Assembly (NCBI GenBank): GCA_964036665.1
Contig: OZ038530.1
Location: 2,046,001-2,110,000 of the forward strand
DNA length: 64,000 nucleotides
Direction: 5' to 3'
Source: Gordius sp. MW1
Lineage: Eukaryota > Nematomorpha > Gordioida > Gordea > Gordiidae
Part shown: positions 26,146-40,400 of the stretch, piece after piece
Numbering within the stretch: the stretch's first letter is position 1
Layout of the letters: every line of letters starts with the position of its first letter
Notes under the pieces: generated by a model
Databases searched by the model: none
What the model saw: only the letters and a program-made list of their open reading frames with translations
Told to the model about the DNA's origin: nothing
Translations under genes and position numbers: made by a program

Positions 26146-29100
26146 CGTAAAAAAATATATGAAAGTAAGCCAATTTGAGAATCCTATTATCCTCGATTGA
26201 CACCCGCAAAGAGGTTTTAAGCTGCGAGAACTATCATTTTGACAAAAGACAAGGTTTTATTGTTGCGATTAGTTTGTTGTATCGCAACGTGAGTACTTAA
26301 TTTTTGAAAACTGCTCTATGCGATCATGATTTCAAAGTAATAGTTTTTAGATTTTGATAAATTTTTACTTGGGATCATAGAAACCACGTCGGAAAACGAC
26401 AACTTTCATCGGATGAATACAGTTCAAAGAAAAATATGTGAAAAATTTTGAGGTAAAAATATTTATTTTTTTCGATTCTATGTGAAAGAGCGTAAAAAAA
26501 TATATAAAAGTAAGCCAATTTGAGAATCCTATTATCCTCGATTGACTTCCGCAAAGAGGTTTTAAGCTGCGAGAAATATCATTTTGACAAAAGACAAGGT
26601 TTTATTGTTGCGATTAGTTTGTTGTATCGCAACGTGAGTGCTTAATTTTTGAAAACTGCTCTATGCGATCATGATTTCAAAGTAATAGTTTTTAGATTCT
26701 GATAAATTTTTACTTGGGATCATAGAAACCACGTCGGAAAACGACAACTTTCATCGGATGAATACGGTTCAAAGAAAAATATGTGAAAAATTTTGAGGTA
26801 AAAAAATTTATTTTTTTCGATTCTATGTGAAAGAGCATAAAAAAATATATAAAAGTAAGCCATATTTGAGAATCCTATTATCCTCGATTGACTTCCGCAA
26901 AGAGGTTTTAAGCTGCGAGAACTATCATTTTGACAAAAGACAAGGTTTTATTGTTGCGATTAGTTTGTTGTATCGCAACGTGAGTGCTTAATTTTTGAAA
27001 ACTGCTCTATGCGATCATGATTTCAAAGTAATAGTTTTTAGATTCTGATAAATTTTTACTTGGGATCATAGAAACCACGTCGGAAAACGACAACTTTCAT
27101 CGGATGAATACGGTTCAAAGAAAAATATGTGAAAAATTTTGAGGTAAAAATATTTATTTTTTTCGATTCTATGTGAAAGAGCGTAAAAAAATATATAAAA
27201 GTAAGCCAATTTGAGAATCCTATTATCCTCGATTGACTTCCGCAAAGAGGTTTTAAGATCCGAGAACTATCATTTTGACAAAAGACAACGTTTTATTGTT
27301 GCGATTAGTTTGTTGTATCGCAACGTGAGTGCTTAATTTTTCAAAAATGCACTATGCGATCATGATTTCAAAGTAATAGTTTTCTGATTCTGATAAATTT
27401 TTACTTTTTATCATCGAAACCACGTCTGAAAACGACAACTTTCATCGGATGCATACGGTTGAAAGAAAAATATGTGAAAAATTTTGAGGTAAAAATATTT
27501 ATTTTTTTCGATTCTATGTGAAAGAGCGTAAAAAAATATATAAAAGTAAGCCATATTTGAGAATCCTATTATCCACGATTGACTTCCGCAAAGAGGTTTT
27601 ATGCTGCGAGAACTATCATTTTGACAAAAGACAACGTTTTATTGTTGCGATTAGTTTGTTGTATCGCAACGTGAGTGCTTAATTTTTGAAAATGGCTCTA
27701 TGCAATCATGATTTCAAAGTAATAGTTTTCAGATTCTTATAAATTTTTACTTGGGATCATAGAAACCACGTCTGAAAACGACAACTTTCATCGGATGCAT
27801 ACGGTTGAAAGAAAAATATGTGAAAAATTTTGAGGTAAAAATATTTATTTTTTTTGATTCTATGTGAAAGAGCGTAAAAAAATATATAAAAGTATGCCAA
27901 TTTGAGAATCCTATTATCCTCGATTGACTTCCGCAAAGAGGTTTTAAGCTGCGAGAACTATCATTTTGACAAAAGACAACGTTTTATTGTTGCGATTAGT
28001 TTGTTGTATCGCAACGTGAGTGCTTAATTTTCCAAAAATGCACTATGCGATCATGATTTCAAAGTAATAGTTTTCTGATTCTGATAAATTTTTACTTTTT
28101 ATCATCGAAACCACGTCTGAAAACGACAACTTTCATCGGATGCATACGGTTGAAAGAAAAATATGTGAAATATTTTGAGGTAAAAATATTTATTTTTTTC
28201 GATTCTATGTGAAAGAGCGTAAAAAAATATATAAAAGTAAGCCAATTTGAGAATCCTATTATTCTCGATTGACTTCCGCAAAGAGGTTTTAAGCTGCGAG
28301 AACTATCATTTTGACAAAAGACAAGGTTTTATTGTTGCGATTAGTTTGTTGTATCGCAACGTGAGTGCTTAATTTTTGAAAACTGCTCTATGCGATCATG
28401 ATTTCAAAGTAATAGTTTTTAGATTCTGATAAATTTTTACTTGGGATCATAGAAACCACGTCGGAAAACGACAATTTCGGATGAATACGGTTCAAAGAAA
28501 AATATGTGAAAAATTTTGAGGTAAAAATATTTATTTTTTTCGATTCTATGTGAAAGAGCATAAAAAAATGTATAAAAGTAAGCCATATTTGAGAATCCTA
28601 TTATCCTCGATTGACTTCCGCAAAGAGGTTTTAAGCTGCGAGAACTATCATTTTGACAAAAGACAGGTTTTATTGTTGCGATTAGTTTGTTGTATCGCAA
28701 CGTGAGTGCTTAATTTTTCAAAAATGCACTATGCGATCATGATTTCAAAGTAATAGTTTCCAGATTCTGATAAATTTTTACTTTTTATCATCGAAACCAC
28801 GTCTGAAAACGACAACTTTCATCGGATGCATACGGTTGAAAGAAAAATATGTGAAAAATTTTGAGGTAAAATTATTTATTTTTTTCGATTGTATGTAAAA
28901 GAGCGTAAAAAAATATATAAAAGTAAGCCAATTTGAGAATCCTATTATCCTCGATTGACTTCCGCAAAGAGGTTTTAAGCTGCGAGAACTATCATTTTGA
29001 CAAAAGACAACGTTTTATTGTTGCGATTAGTTTGTTGTATCGCAACGTGAGTGCTTAATTTTTGAAAATTGCTCTATGCGATCATAATTTCAAAGTAATA

Positions 29101-29593
29101 GTTTTTAGATTCTGATATATTTTTACTTGGGATCATAGAAACCACGTCGGAAAACGACAACTTTCATCGGATGAATACGGTTGAAAGAAAAATATGTGAA
29201 AAATTTTGAGGTAAAAATATTTATTTTTTTCGATTGTATGTGAAAGAGCGTAAAAAAATATATAAAAGTAAGCCAATTTGAGAATCCTATTATCCTCGAT
29301 TGACTTCCGCAAAGAGGTTTTAAGCTGCGAGAACTATCATTTTGACAAAAGACAACGTTTTATTGTTGCGATTAGTTTGTTGTATCGCAACGTGAGTGCT
29401 TAATTTTTCAAAAATGCACTATGCGATCATGATTTCAAAGTAATAGTTTTCTGATTCTGATAAATTTTTACTTTTTATCATCGAAACCACGTCTGAAAAC
29501 GACAACTTTCATCGGATGCATACGGTTGAAAGAAAAATATGTGAAAAATTTTGAGGTAAAAATATTTATTTTTTTCGATTGTATGTGAAAGAG
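26146..29593 (+). repeat. HOR domain 5: 10-mer of 3448 bp
   Basis: Monomers start at 26146, 26491, 26836, 27182, 27527, 27873, 28218, 28559, 28904 and 29249. The order of markers is ATATATGAAAG/ACACCCGC, GAGAAATATC, A-type with CCATATTTGAG, AAGATCCGAG, TTATGCTGCG, GTGAAATATTTTG, ATTATTCTCG, ATGTATAAAAG with TTTCCAG, the CTTGGG/GGTTGAAAG hybrid, and a plain B monomer. The monomer at 28218 has a small private deletion (ACAATTTCGG near 28472) and the next reads GACAGGTTT; these indels create the longest open frame in the window. Confidence 0.87.
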
Positions 29594-31664
29594 CGTAAAA
29601 AAATATATGAAAGTAAGCCAATTTGAGAATCCTATTATCCTCGATTGACACCCGCAAAGAGGTTTTAAGCTGCGAGAACTATCATTTTGACAAAAGACAA
29701 GGTTTTATTGTTGCGATTAGTTTGTTGTATCGCAACGTGAGTACTTAATTTTTGAAAACTGCTCTATGCGATCATGATTTCAAAGTAATAGTTTTTAGAT
29801 TTTAATAAATTTTTACTTGGGATCATAGAAACCACGTCGGAAAACGACAACTTTCATCGGATGAATACAGTTCAAAGAAAAATATGTGAAAAATTTTGAG
29901 GTAAAAATATTTATTTTTTTCGATTCTATGTGAAAGAGCGTAAAAAAATATATAAAAGTAAGCCAATTTGAGAATCCTATTATCCTCGATTGACTTCCGC
30001 AAAGAGGTTTTAAGCTGCGAGAAATATCATTTTGACAAAAGACAAGGTTTTATTGTTGCGATTAGTTTGTTGTATCGCAACGTGAGTGCTTAATTTTTGA
30101 AAACTGCTCTATGCGATCATGATTTCAAAGTAATAGTTTTTAGATTCTGATAAATTTTTACTTGGGATCATAGAAACCACGTCGGAAAACGACAACTTTC
30201 ATTGGATGAATACGGTTCAAAGAAAAATATGTGAAAAATTTTGAGGTAAAAAAATTTATTTTTTTCGATTCTATGTGAAAGAGCATAAAAAAATATATAA
30301 AAGTAAGCCATATTTGAGAATCCTATTATCCTCGATTGACTTCCGCAAAGAGGTTTTAAGCTGCGAGAACTATCATTTTGACAAAAGACAAGGTTTTATT
30401 GTTGCGATTAGTTTGTTGTATCGCAACGTGAGTGCTTAATTTTTGAAAACTGCTCTATGCGATCATGATTTCAAAGTAATAGTTTTTAGATTCTGATAAA
30501 TTTTTACTTGGGATCATAGAAACCACGTCGGAAAACGACAACTTTCATCGGATGAATACGGTTCAAAGAAAAATATGTGAAAAATTTTGAGGTAAAAATA
30601 TTTATTTTTTTCGATTCTATGTGAAAGAGCGTAAAAAAATATATAAAAGTAAGCCAATTTGAGAATCCTATTATCCTCGATTGACTTCCGCAAAGAGGTT
30701 TTAAGATCCGAGAACTATCATTTTGACAAAAGACAACGTTTTATTGTTGCGATTAGTTTGTTGTATCGCAACGTGAGTGCTTAATTTTTCAAAAATGCAC
30801 TATGCGATCATGATTTCAAAGTAATAGTTTCCAGATTCTGATAAATTTTTACTTTTTATCATCGAAACCACGTCTGAAAACGACAACTTTCATCGGATGC
30901 ATACGGTTGAAAGAAAAATATGTGAAAAATTTTGAGGTAAAATTATTTATTTTTTTCGATTGTATGTGAAAGAGCGTAAAAAAATATATAAAAGTAAGCC
31001 AATTTGAGAATCCTATTATCCTCGATTGACTTCCGCAAAGAGGTTTTAAGCTGCGAGAACTATCATTTTGACAAAAGACAACGTTTTATTGTTGCGATTA
31101 GTTTGTTGTATCGCAACGTGAGTGCTTAATTTTTGAAAATTGCTCTATGCGATCATAATTTCAAAGTAATAGTTTTTAGATTCTGATATATTTTTACTTG
31201 GGATCATAGAAACCACGTCGGAAAACGACAACTTTCATCGGATGAATACGGTTGAAAGAAAAATATGTGAAAAATTTTGAGGTAAAAATATTTATTTTTT
31301 TCGATTGTATGTGAAAGAGCGTAAAAAAATATATAAAAGTAAGCCAATTTGAGAATCCTATTATCCTCGATTGACTTCCGCAAAGAGGTTTTAAGCTGCG
31401 AGAACTATCATTTTGACAAAAGACAACGTTTTATTGTTGCGATTAGTTTGTTGTATCGCAACGTGAGTGCTTAATTTTTCAAAAATGCACTATGCGATCA
31501 TGATTTCAAAGTAATAGTTTTCTGATTCTGATAAATTTTTACTTTTTATCATCGAAACCACGTCTGAAAACGACAACTTTCATCGGATGCATACGGTTGA
31601 AAGAAAAATATGTGAAAAATTTTGAGGTAAAAATATTTATTTTTTTCGATTGTATGTGAAAGAG
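29594..31664 (+). repeat. Contracted 6-mer version of the 10-mer, 2071 bp
   Basis: Monomers start at 29594, 29939, 30284, 30630, 30975 and 31320. They match monomers 1-3, a fusion of 4 and 8, then 9 and 10 of the preceding 10-mer. Shared private bases such as GATTTTAATAAA (29805), CATTGGATG (30201), AATTATTTA and CGATCATAATTTC tie this block to its neighbours on both sides. The contraction is explained by loss of four monomers at the chimera at 30630. Confidence 0.88.
30630..30974 (+). repeat. Chimeric monomer joining elements 4 and 8 of the 10-mer
   Basis: The left part has AAGATCCGAG and CAACG as in the monomer at 27182. The right part has TTTCCAG, AAAATTATTTA and CGATTGTATG as in the monomer at 28559. 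The switch lies between about 30732 and 30830, a tract identical in both parents. The result is an in-phase 345-bp monomer with no added or lost bases at the join, as expected of homologous unequal exchange. Confidence 0.87.
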
Positions 31665-32009
31665 CGTAAAAAAATATATGAAAGTAAGCCAATTTGAGAA
31701 TCCTATTATCCTCGATTGACACCCGCAAAGAGGTTTTAAGCTGCGAGAACTATCATTTTGACAAAAGACAAGGTTTTATTGTTGCGATTAGTTTGTTGTA
31801 TCGCAACGTGAGTACTTAATTTTTGAAAACTGCTCTATGCGATCATGATTTCAAAGTAATAGTTTTTAGATTTTAATAAATTTTTACTTGGGATCATAGA
31901 AACCACGTCGGAAAACGACAACTTTCATCGGATGAATACAGTTCAAAGAAAAATATGTGAAAAATTTTGAGGTAAAAATATTTATTTTTTTCGATTCTAT
32001 GTGAAAGAG
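31665..32009 (+). repeat. Single ATATATGAAAG/ACACCCGC monomer between HOR blocks
   Basis: This 345-bp monomer repeats the one at 29594, including GAGTACTTA, GATTTTAATAAA and GAATACAGTTC, 2071 bp to its right. It is the first monomer of another turn of domain 5, whose following monomers continue in the next block. Confidence 0.85.
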
Positions 32010-35000
32010 CGTAAAAAAATATATAAAAGTAAGCCAATTTGAGAATCCTATTATCCTCGATTGACTTCCGCAAAGAGGTTTTAAGCTGCGAGAAATATCA
32101 TTTTGACAAAAGACAAGGTTTTATTGTTGCGATTAGTTTGTTGTATCGCAACGTGAGTGCTTAATTTTTGAAAACTGCTCTATGCGATCATGATTTCAAA
32201 GTAATAGTTTTTAGATTCTGATAAATTTTTACTTGGGATCATAGAAACCACGTCGGAAAACGACAACTTTCATTGGATGAATACGGTTCAAAGAAAAATA
32301 TGTGAAAAATTTTGAGGTAAAAAAATTTATTTTTTTCGATTCTATGTGAAAGAGCATAAAAAAATATATAAAAGTAAGCCATATTTGAGAATCCTATTAT
32401 CCTCGATTGACTTCCGCAAAGAGGTTTTAAGCTGCGAGAACTATCATTTTGACAAAAGACAAGGTTTTATTGTTGCGATTAGTTTGTTGTATCGCAACGT
32501 GAGTGCTTAATTTTTGAAAACTGCTCTATGCGATCATGATTTCAAAGTAATAGTTTTTAGATTCTGATAAATTTTTACTTGGGATCATAGAAACCACGTC
32601 GGAAAACGACAACTTTCATCGGATGAATACGGTTCAAAGAAAAATATGTGAAAAATTTTGAGGTAAAAATATTTATTTTTTTCGATTCTATGTGAAAGAG
32701 CGTAAAAAAATATATAAAAGTAAGCCAATTTGAGAATCCTATTATCCTCGATTGACTTCCGCAAAGAGGTTTTAAGATCCGAGAACTATCATTTTGACAA
32801 AAGACAACGTTTTATTGTTGCGATTAGTTTGTTGTATCGCAACGTGAGTGCTTAATTTTTCAAAAATGCACTATGCGATCATGATTTCAAAGTAATAGTT
32901 TTCTGATTCTGATAAATTTTTACTTTTTATCATCGAAACCACGTCTGAAAACGACAACTTTCATCGGATGCATACGGTTGAAAGAAAAATATGTGAAAAA
33001 TTTTGAGGTAAAAATATTTATTTTTTTCGATTCTATGTGAAAGAGCGTAAAAAAATATATAAAAGTAAGCCATATTTGAGAATCCTATTATCCACGATTG
33101 ACTTCCGCAAAGAGGTTTTATGCTGCGAGAACTATCATTTTGACAAAAGACAACGTTTTATTGTTGCGATTAGTTTGTTGTATCGCAACGTGAGTGCTTA
33201 ATTTTTGAAAATGGCTCTATGCAATCATGATTTCAAAGTAATAGTTTTCAGATTCTTATAAATTTTTACTTGGGATCATAGAAACCACGTCTGAAAACGA
33301 CAACTTTCATCGGATGCATACGGTTGAAAGAAAAATATGTGAAAAATTTTGAGGTAAAAATATTTATTTTTTTTGATTCTATGTGAAAGAGCGTAAAAAA
33401 ATATATAAAAGTATGCCAATTTGAGAATCCTATTATCCTCGATTGACTTCCGCAAAGAGGTTTTAAGCTGCGAGAACTATCATTTTGACAAAAGACAACG
33501 TTTTATTGTTGCGATTAGTTTGTTGTATCGCAACGTGAGTGCTTAATTTTTCAAAAATGCACTATGCGATCATGATTTCAAAGTAATAGTTTTCTGATTC
33601 TGATAAATTTTTACTTTTTATCATCGAAACCACGTCTAAAAACGACAACTTTCATCGGATGCATACGGTTGAAAGAAAAATATGTGAAATATTTTGAGGT
33701 AAGAATATTTATTTTTTTCGATTCTATGTGAAAGAGCGTAAAAAAATATATAAAAGTAAGCCAATTTGAGAATCCTATTATTCTCGATTGACTTCCGCAA
33801 AGAGGTTTTAAGCTGCGAGAACTATCATTTTGACAAAAGACAAGGTTTTATTGTTGCGATTAGTTTGTTGTATCGCAACGTGAGTGCTTAATTTTTGAAA
33901 ACTGCTCTATGCGATCATGATTTCAAAGTAATAGTTTTTAGATTCTGATAAATTTTTACTTGGGATCATAGAAACCACGTCGGAAAACGACAACTTTCAT
34001 CGGATGAATACGGTTCAAAGAAAAATATGTGAAAAATTTTGAGGTAAAAATTTTTATTTTTTTCGATTCTATGTGAAAGAGCATAAAAAAATGTATAAAA
34101 GTAAGCCATATTTAGAATCCTATTATCCTCGATTGACTTCCGCAAAGAGGTTTTAAGCTGCGAGAACTATCATTTTGACAAAAGACAACGTTTTATTGTT
34201 GCGATTAGTTTGTTGTATCGCAACGTGAGTGCTTAATTTTTTAAAAATGCACTATGCGATCATGATTTCAAAGTAATAGTTTCCAGATTCTGATAAATTT
34301 TTACTTTTTATCATCGAAACCACGTCTAAAAACGACAACTTTCATCGGATGCATACGGTTGAAAGAAAAATATGTGAAAAATTTTGAGGTAAAAATATTT
34401 ATTTTTTTCGATTCTATGTGAAAGAGCGTAAAAAAATATATAAATGTAAGCCAATTTGAGAATCCTATTATCCTCGATTGACTTCCGCAAAGAGGTTTTA
34501 AGCTGCGAGAACTATCATTTTGACAAAAGACAAGGTTTTATTGTTGCGATTAGTTTGTTGTATCGCAACGTGAGTGCTTAATTTTTGAAAATTGCTCTAT
34601 GCGATCATGATTTCAAAGTAATAGTTTTTAGATTCTGATATATTTTTACTTGGGATCATAGAAACCACGTCGGAAAACGACAACTTTCATCGGATGAAAC
34701 GGTTCAAAGAAAAATATGTGAAAAATTTTGAGGTAAAAAAATTTATTTTTTTCGATTCTATGTGAAAGAGCATAAAAAAATATATAAAAGTATGCCAATT
34801 TGAGAATCCTATTATCCTCGATTGACTTCCGCAAAGAGGTTTTAAGCTGCGAGAACTATCATTTTGACAAAAGACAACGTTTTATTGTTGCGATTAGTTT
34901 GTTGTATCGCAACGTGAGTGCTTAATTTTTCAAAAATGCACTATGCGATCATGATTTCAAAGTAATAGTTTTCTGATTCTGATAAATTTTTACTTTTTAT

Positions 35001-35415
35001 CATCGAAACCACGTCTGAAAACGACAACTTTCATCGGATGCATACGGTTGAAAGAAAAATATGTGAAAAATTTTGAAAAAATATATAAAACTAAGCCAAT
35101 TTGAGAATCCTATTATCCTCGATTGACTTCCGCAAAGAGGTTTTAAGCTGCGAGAACTATCATTTTGACAAAAGACAACGTTTTATTGTTGCGATTAGTT
35201 TGTAAATCGCAACGTGAGTGCTTAATTTTTCAAAAATGCACTATGCGATCATGATTTCAAAGTAATAGTTTTCTGATTCTGATAAATTTTTATTTTTTAT
35301 CATCGAAACCACGTCTGAAAACGACAACTTTCATCGGATGCATACGGTTGAAAGAAAAATATGTGAAAAATTTTGAGGTAAAAATATTTATTTTTTTCCA
35401 TTCTATGTGAAAGAG
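32010..35415 (+). repeat. HOR domain 6, copy 1: 10-mer of 3406 bp with the 44-bp-deleted monomer
   Basis: Monomers start at 32010, 32355, 32701, 33046, 33392, 33737, 34082, 34427, 34771 and about 35076. The first six follow the domain 5 order (GAGAAATATC, CCATATTTGAG A-type, AAGATCCGAG, TTATGCTGCG, GTGAAATATTTTG, ATTATTCTCG). The next four resemble 11368-12704 of domain 2/3: TTTCCAG with GTCTAAAAACG, ATAAATGTAAGCC, the monomer with the 44-bp deletion, and one with TATTTTTTATC. The unit is a composite of two older HOR segments. Confidence 0.87.
35076..35081 (+). other. 44-bp internal deletion junction (second occurrence)
   Basis: TTTTG is followed directly by AAAAAATATATAAAAC, with 301 bp between neighbouring GCAAAGAGG anchors. 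The base after TATATAAAA is C here, against G at the first occurrence, and this ACTAAGCC variant is shared with the later copies. Confidence 0.92.
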
Positions 35416-37442
35416 CGTAAAAAAATATATAAAATTATGCCAATTTGAGAATCCTATTATCCTCGATTGACTTCCGCAAAGAGGTTTTAAGCTGCGAGAA
35501 ATATCATTTTGACAAAAGACAAGGTTTTATTGTTGCGATTAGTTTGTTGTATCGCAACGTGAGTGCTTAATTTTTGAAAACTGCTCTATGCGATCATGAT
35601 TTCAAAGTAATAGTTTTTAGATTCTGATAAATTTTTACTTGGGATCATAGAAACCACGTCGGAAACCGACAACTTTCATTGGATGAATACGGTTCAAAGA
35701 AAAATATGTGAAAAATTTTGAGGTAAAAAAATTTATTTTTTTCGATTCTATGTGAAAGAGCATAAAAAAATATATAAAAGTAAGCCATATTTGAGAATCC
35801 TATTATCCTCGATTGACTTCCGCAAAGAGGTTTTAAGCTGCGAGAACTATCATTTTGACAAAAGACAAGGTTTTATTGTTGCGATTAGTTTGTTGTATCG
35901 CAACGTGAGTGCTTAATTTTTGAAAACTGCTCTATGCGATCATGATTTCAAAGTAATAGTTTTTAGATTCTGATAAATTTTTACTTGGGATCATAGAAAC
36001 CACGTCGGAAAACGACAACTTTCATCGGATGAATACGGTTCAAAGAAAAATATGTGAAAAATTTTGAGGTAAAAATATTTATTTTTTTCGATTCTATGTG
36101 AAAGAGCGTAAAAAAATATATAAAAGTAAGCCAATTTGAGAATCCTATTATCCTCGATTGACTTCCGCAAAGAGGTTTTAAGATCCGAGAACTATCATTT
36201 TGACAAAAGACAACGTTTTATTGTTGCGATTAGTTTGTTGTATCGCAACGTGAGTGCTTAATTTTTCAAAAATGCACTATGCGATCATGATTTCAAAGTA
36301 ATAGTTTTCTGATTCTGATAAATTTTTACTTTTTATCATCGAAACCACGTCTGAAAACGACAACTTTCATCGGATGCATACGGTTGAAAGAAAAATATGT
36401 GAAAAATTTTGAGGTAAAAATATTTATTTTTTTCGATTCTATGTGAAAGAGCGTAAAAAAATATATAAAAGTAAGCCATATTTGAGAATCCTATTATCCA
36501 CGATTGACTTCCGCAAAGAGGTTTTATGCTGCGAGAACTATCATTTTGACAAAAGACAACGTTTTATTGTTGCGATTAGTTTGTTGTATCGCAACGTGAG
36601 TGCTTAATTTTTGAAAATGGCTCTATGCAATCATGATTTCAAAGTAATAGTTTTCAGATTCTTATAAATTTTTACTTGGGATCATAGAAACCACGTCTGA
36701 AAACGACAACTTTCATCGGATGCATACGGTTGAAAGAAAAATATGTGAAAAATTTTGAGGTAAAAATATTTATTTTTTTTGATTCTATGTGAAAGAGCGT
36801 AAAAAAATATATAAAAGTATGCCAATTTGAGAATCCTATTATCCTCGATTGACTTCCGCAAAGAGGTTTTAAGCTGCGAGAACTATCATTTTGACAAAAG
36901 ACAACGTTTTATTGTTGCGATTAGTTTGTTGTATCGCAACGTGAGTGCTTAATTTTTCAAAAATGCACTATGCGATCATGATTTCAAAGTAATAGTTTTC
37001 TGATTCTGATAAATTTTTACTTTTTATCATCGAAACCACGTCTGAAAACGACAACTTTCATCGGATGCATACGGTTGAAAGAAAAATATGTGAAAAATTT
37101 TGAAAAAATATATAAAACTAAGCCAATTTGAGAATCCTATTATCCTCGATTGACTTCCGCAAAGAGGTTTTAAGCTGCGAGAACTATCATTTTGACAAAA
37201 GACAACGTTTTATTGTTGCGATTAGTTTGTAAATCGCAACGTGAGTGCTTAATTTTTCAAAAATGCACTATGCGATCATGATTTCAAAGTAATAGTTTTC
37301 TGATTCTGATAAATTTTTACTTTTTATCATCGAAACCACGTCTGAAAACGACAACTTTCATCGGATGCATACGGTTGAAAGAAAAATATGTGAAAAATTT
37401 TGAGGTAAAAATATTTATTTTTTTCCATTCTATGTGAAAGAG
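35416..37442 (+). repeat. HOR domain 6, contracted 6-mer of 2027 bp
   Basis: Monomers start at 35416, 35761, 36107, 36452, 36798 and about 37103. The first is AATTATGCC at its left end with GAGAAATATC and the private GGAAACCGAC and CATTGGATG. The fifth starts like the GTATGCC monomer at 33392 but ends with the 44-bp deletion of the monomer at 34771, so four monomers of the 10-mer are missing. The last has ACTAAGCC and the GTTTGTAAATCGC loop. Confidence 0.87.
37103..37108 (+). other. 44-bp internal deletion junction (third occurrence)
   Basis: Same TTTTG-A6-TATATAAAAC junction, 2027 bp from the previous one. Here the deletion sits at the end of a fusion monomer, showing that the deleted allele spread as part of an HOR unit and did not arise afresh. 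Confidence 0.92.
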
Positions 37443-40400
37443 CGTAAAAAAATATATAAAATTATGCCAATTTGAGAATCCTATTATCCTCGATTGACTT
37501 CCGCAAAGAGGTTTTAAGCTGCGAGAAATATCATTTTGACAAAAGACAAGGTTTTATTGTTGCGATTAGTTTGTTGTATCGCAACGTGAGTGCTTAATTT
37601 TTGAAAACTGCTCTATGCGATCATGATTTCAAAGTAATAGTTTTTAGATTCTGATAAATTTTTACTTGGGATCATAGAAACCACGTCGGAAACCGACAAC
37701 TTTCATTGGATGAATACGGTTCAAAGAAAAATATGTGAAAAATTTTGAGGTAAAAAAATTTATTTTTTTCGATTCTATGTGAAAGAGCATAAAAAAATAT
37801 ATAAAAGTAAGCCATATTTGAGAATCCTATTATCCTCGATTGACTTCCGCAAAGAGGTTTTAAGCTGCGAGAACTATCATTTTGACAAAAGACAAGGTTT
37901 TATTGTTGCGATTAGTTTGTTGTATCGCAACGTGAGTGCTTAATTTTTGAAAACTGCTCTATGCGATCATGATTTCAAAGTAATAGTTTTTAGATTCTGA
38001 TAAATTTTTACTTGGGATCATAGAAACCACGTCGGAAAACGACAACTTTCATCGGATGAATACGGTTCAAAGAAAAATATGTGAAAAATTTTGAGGTAAA
38101 AATATTTATTTTTTTCGATTCTATGTGAAAGAGCGTAAAAAAATATATAAAAGTAAGCCAATTTGAGAATCCTATTATCCTCGATTGACTTCCGCAAAGA
38201 GGTTTTAAGATCCGAGAACTATCATTTTGACAAAAGACAACGTTTTATTGTTGCGATTAGTTTGTTGTATCGCAACGTGAGTGCTTAATTTTTCAAAAAT
38301 GCACTATGCGATCATGATTTCAAAGTAATAGTTTTCTGATTCTGATAAATTTTTACTTTTTATCATCGAAACCACGTCTGAAAACGACAACTTTCATCGG
38401 ATGCATACGGTTGAAAGAAAAATATGTGAAAAATTTTGAGGTAAAAATATTTATTTTTTTCGATTCTATGTGAAAGAGCGTAAAAAAATATATAAAAGTA
38501 AGCCATATTTGAGAATCCTATTATCCACGATTGACTTCCGCAAAGAGGTTTTATGCTGCGAGAACTATCATTTTGACAAAAGACAACGTTTTATTGTTGC
38601 GATTAGTTTGTTGTATCGCAACGTGAGTGCTTAATTTTTGAAAATGGCTCTATGCAATCATGATTTCAAAGTAATAGTTTTCAGATTCTTATAAATTTTT
38701 ACTTGGGATCATAGAAACCACGTCTGAAAACGACAACTTTCATCGGATGCATACGGTTGAAAGAAAAATATGTGAAAAATTTTGAGGTAAAAATATTTAT
38801 TTTTTTTGATTCTATGTGAAAGAGCGTAAAAAAATATATAAAAGTATGCCAATTTGAGAATCCTATTATCCTCGATTGACTTCCGCAAAGAGGTTTTAAG
38901 CTGCGAGAACTATCATTTTGACAAAAGACAACGTTTTATTGTTGCGATTAGTTTGTTGTATCGCAACGTGAGTGCTTAATTTTTCAAAAATGCACTATGC
39001 GATCATGATTTCAAAGTAATAGTTTTCTGATTCTGATAAATTTTTACTTTTTATCATCGAAACCACGTCTAAAAACGACAACTTTCATCGGATGCATACG
39101 GTTGAAAGAAAAATATGTGAAATATTTTGAGGTAAGAATATTTATTTTTTTCGTTTCTATGTGAAAGAGCGTAAAAAAATATATAAAAGTAAGCCAATTT
39201 GAGAATCCTATTATTCTCGATTGACTTCCGCAAAGAGGTTTTAAGCTGCGAGAACTATCATTTTGACAAAAGACAAGGTTTTATTGTTGCGATTAGTTTG
39301 TTGTATCGCAACGTGAGTGCTTAATTTTTGAAAACTGCTCTATGCGATCATGATTTCAAAGTAATAGTTTTTAGATTCTGATAAATTTTTACTTGGGATC
39401 ATAGAAACCACGTCGGAAAACGACAACTTTCATCGGATGAATACGGTTCAAAGAAAAATATGTGAAAAATTTTGAGGTAAAAATTTTTATTTTTTTCGAT
39501 TCTATGTGAAAGAGCATAAAAAAATGTATAAAAGTAAGCCATATTTGAGAATCCTATTATCCTCGATTGACTTCCGCAAAGAGGTTTTAAGCTGCGAGAA
39601 CTATCATTTTGACAAAAGACAACGTTTTATTGTTGCGATTAGTTTGTTGTATCGCAACGTGAGTGCTTAATTTTTTAAAAATGCACTATGCGATCATGAT
39701 TTCAAAGTAATAGTTTCCAGATTCTGATAAATTTTTACTTTTTATCATCGAAACCACGTCTAAAAACGACAACTTTCATCGGATGCATACGGTTGAAAGA
39801 AAAATATGTGAAAAATTTTGAGGTAAAAATATTTATTTTTTTCGATTCTATGTGAAAGAGCGTAAAAAAATATATAAATGTAAGCCAATTTGAGAATCCT
39901 ATTATCCTCGATTGACTTCCGCAAAGAGGTTTTAAGCTGCGAGAACTATCATTTTGACAAAAGACAAGGTTTTATTGTTGTGATTAGTTTCTTTTATCGC
40001 AACGTGAGTGCTTAATTTTTGAAAATTGCTCTATGCGATCATGATTTCAAAGTAATAGTTTTTAGATTCTGATATATTTTTACTTGGGATCATAGAAACC
40101 ACGTCGGAAAACGACAACTTTCATCGGATGAATACGGTTCAAAGAAAAATATGTGAAAAATTTTGAGGTAAAAAAATTTATTTTTTTCGATTCTATGTGA
40201 AAGAGCATAAAAAAATATATAAAAGTATGCCAATTTGAAAATCCTATTATCCTCGATTGACTTCCGCAAAGAGGTTTTAAGCTGCGAGAACTATCATTTT
40301 GACAAAAGACAACGTTTTATTGTTGCGATTAGTTTGTTGTATCGCAACGTGAGTGCTTAATTTTTCAAAAATGCACTATGCGATCATGATTTCAAAGTAA

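Noticed and set aside
28437..28700. 87-codon open frame on the minus strand, the longest in the window
   Set aside because: It spans a monomer boundary and is opened by private indels (near 28472 and 28664). Homologous positions in other copies are closed by stops, there is no family resemblance, and composition follows the AT-rich repeat.
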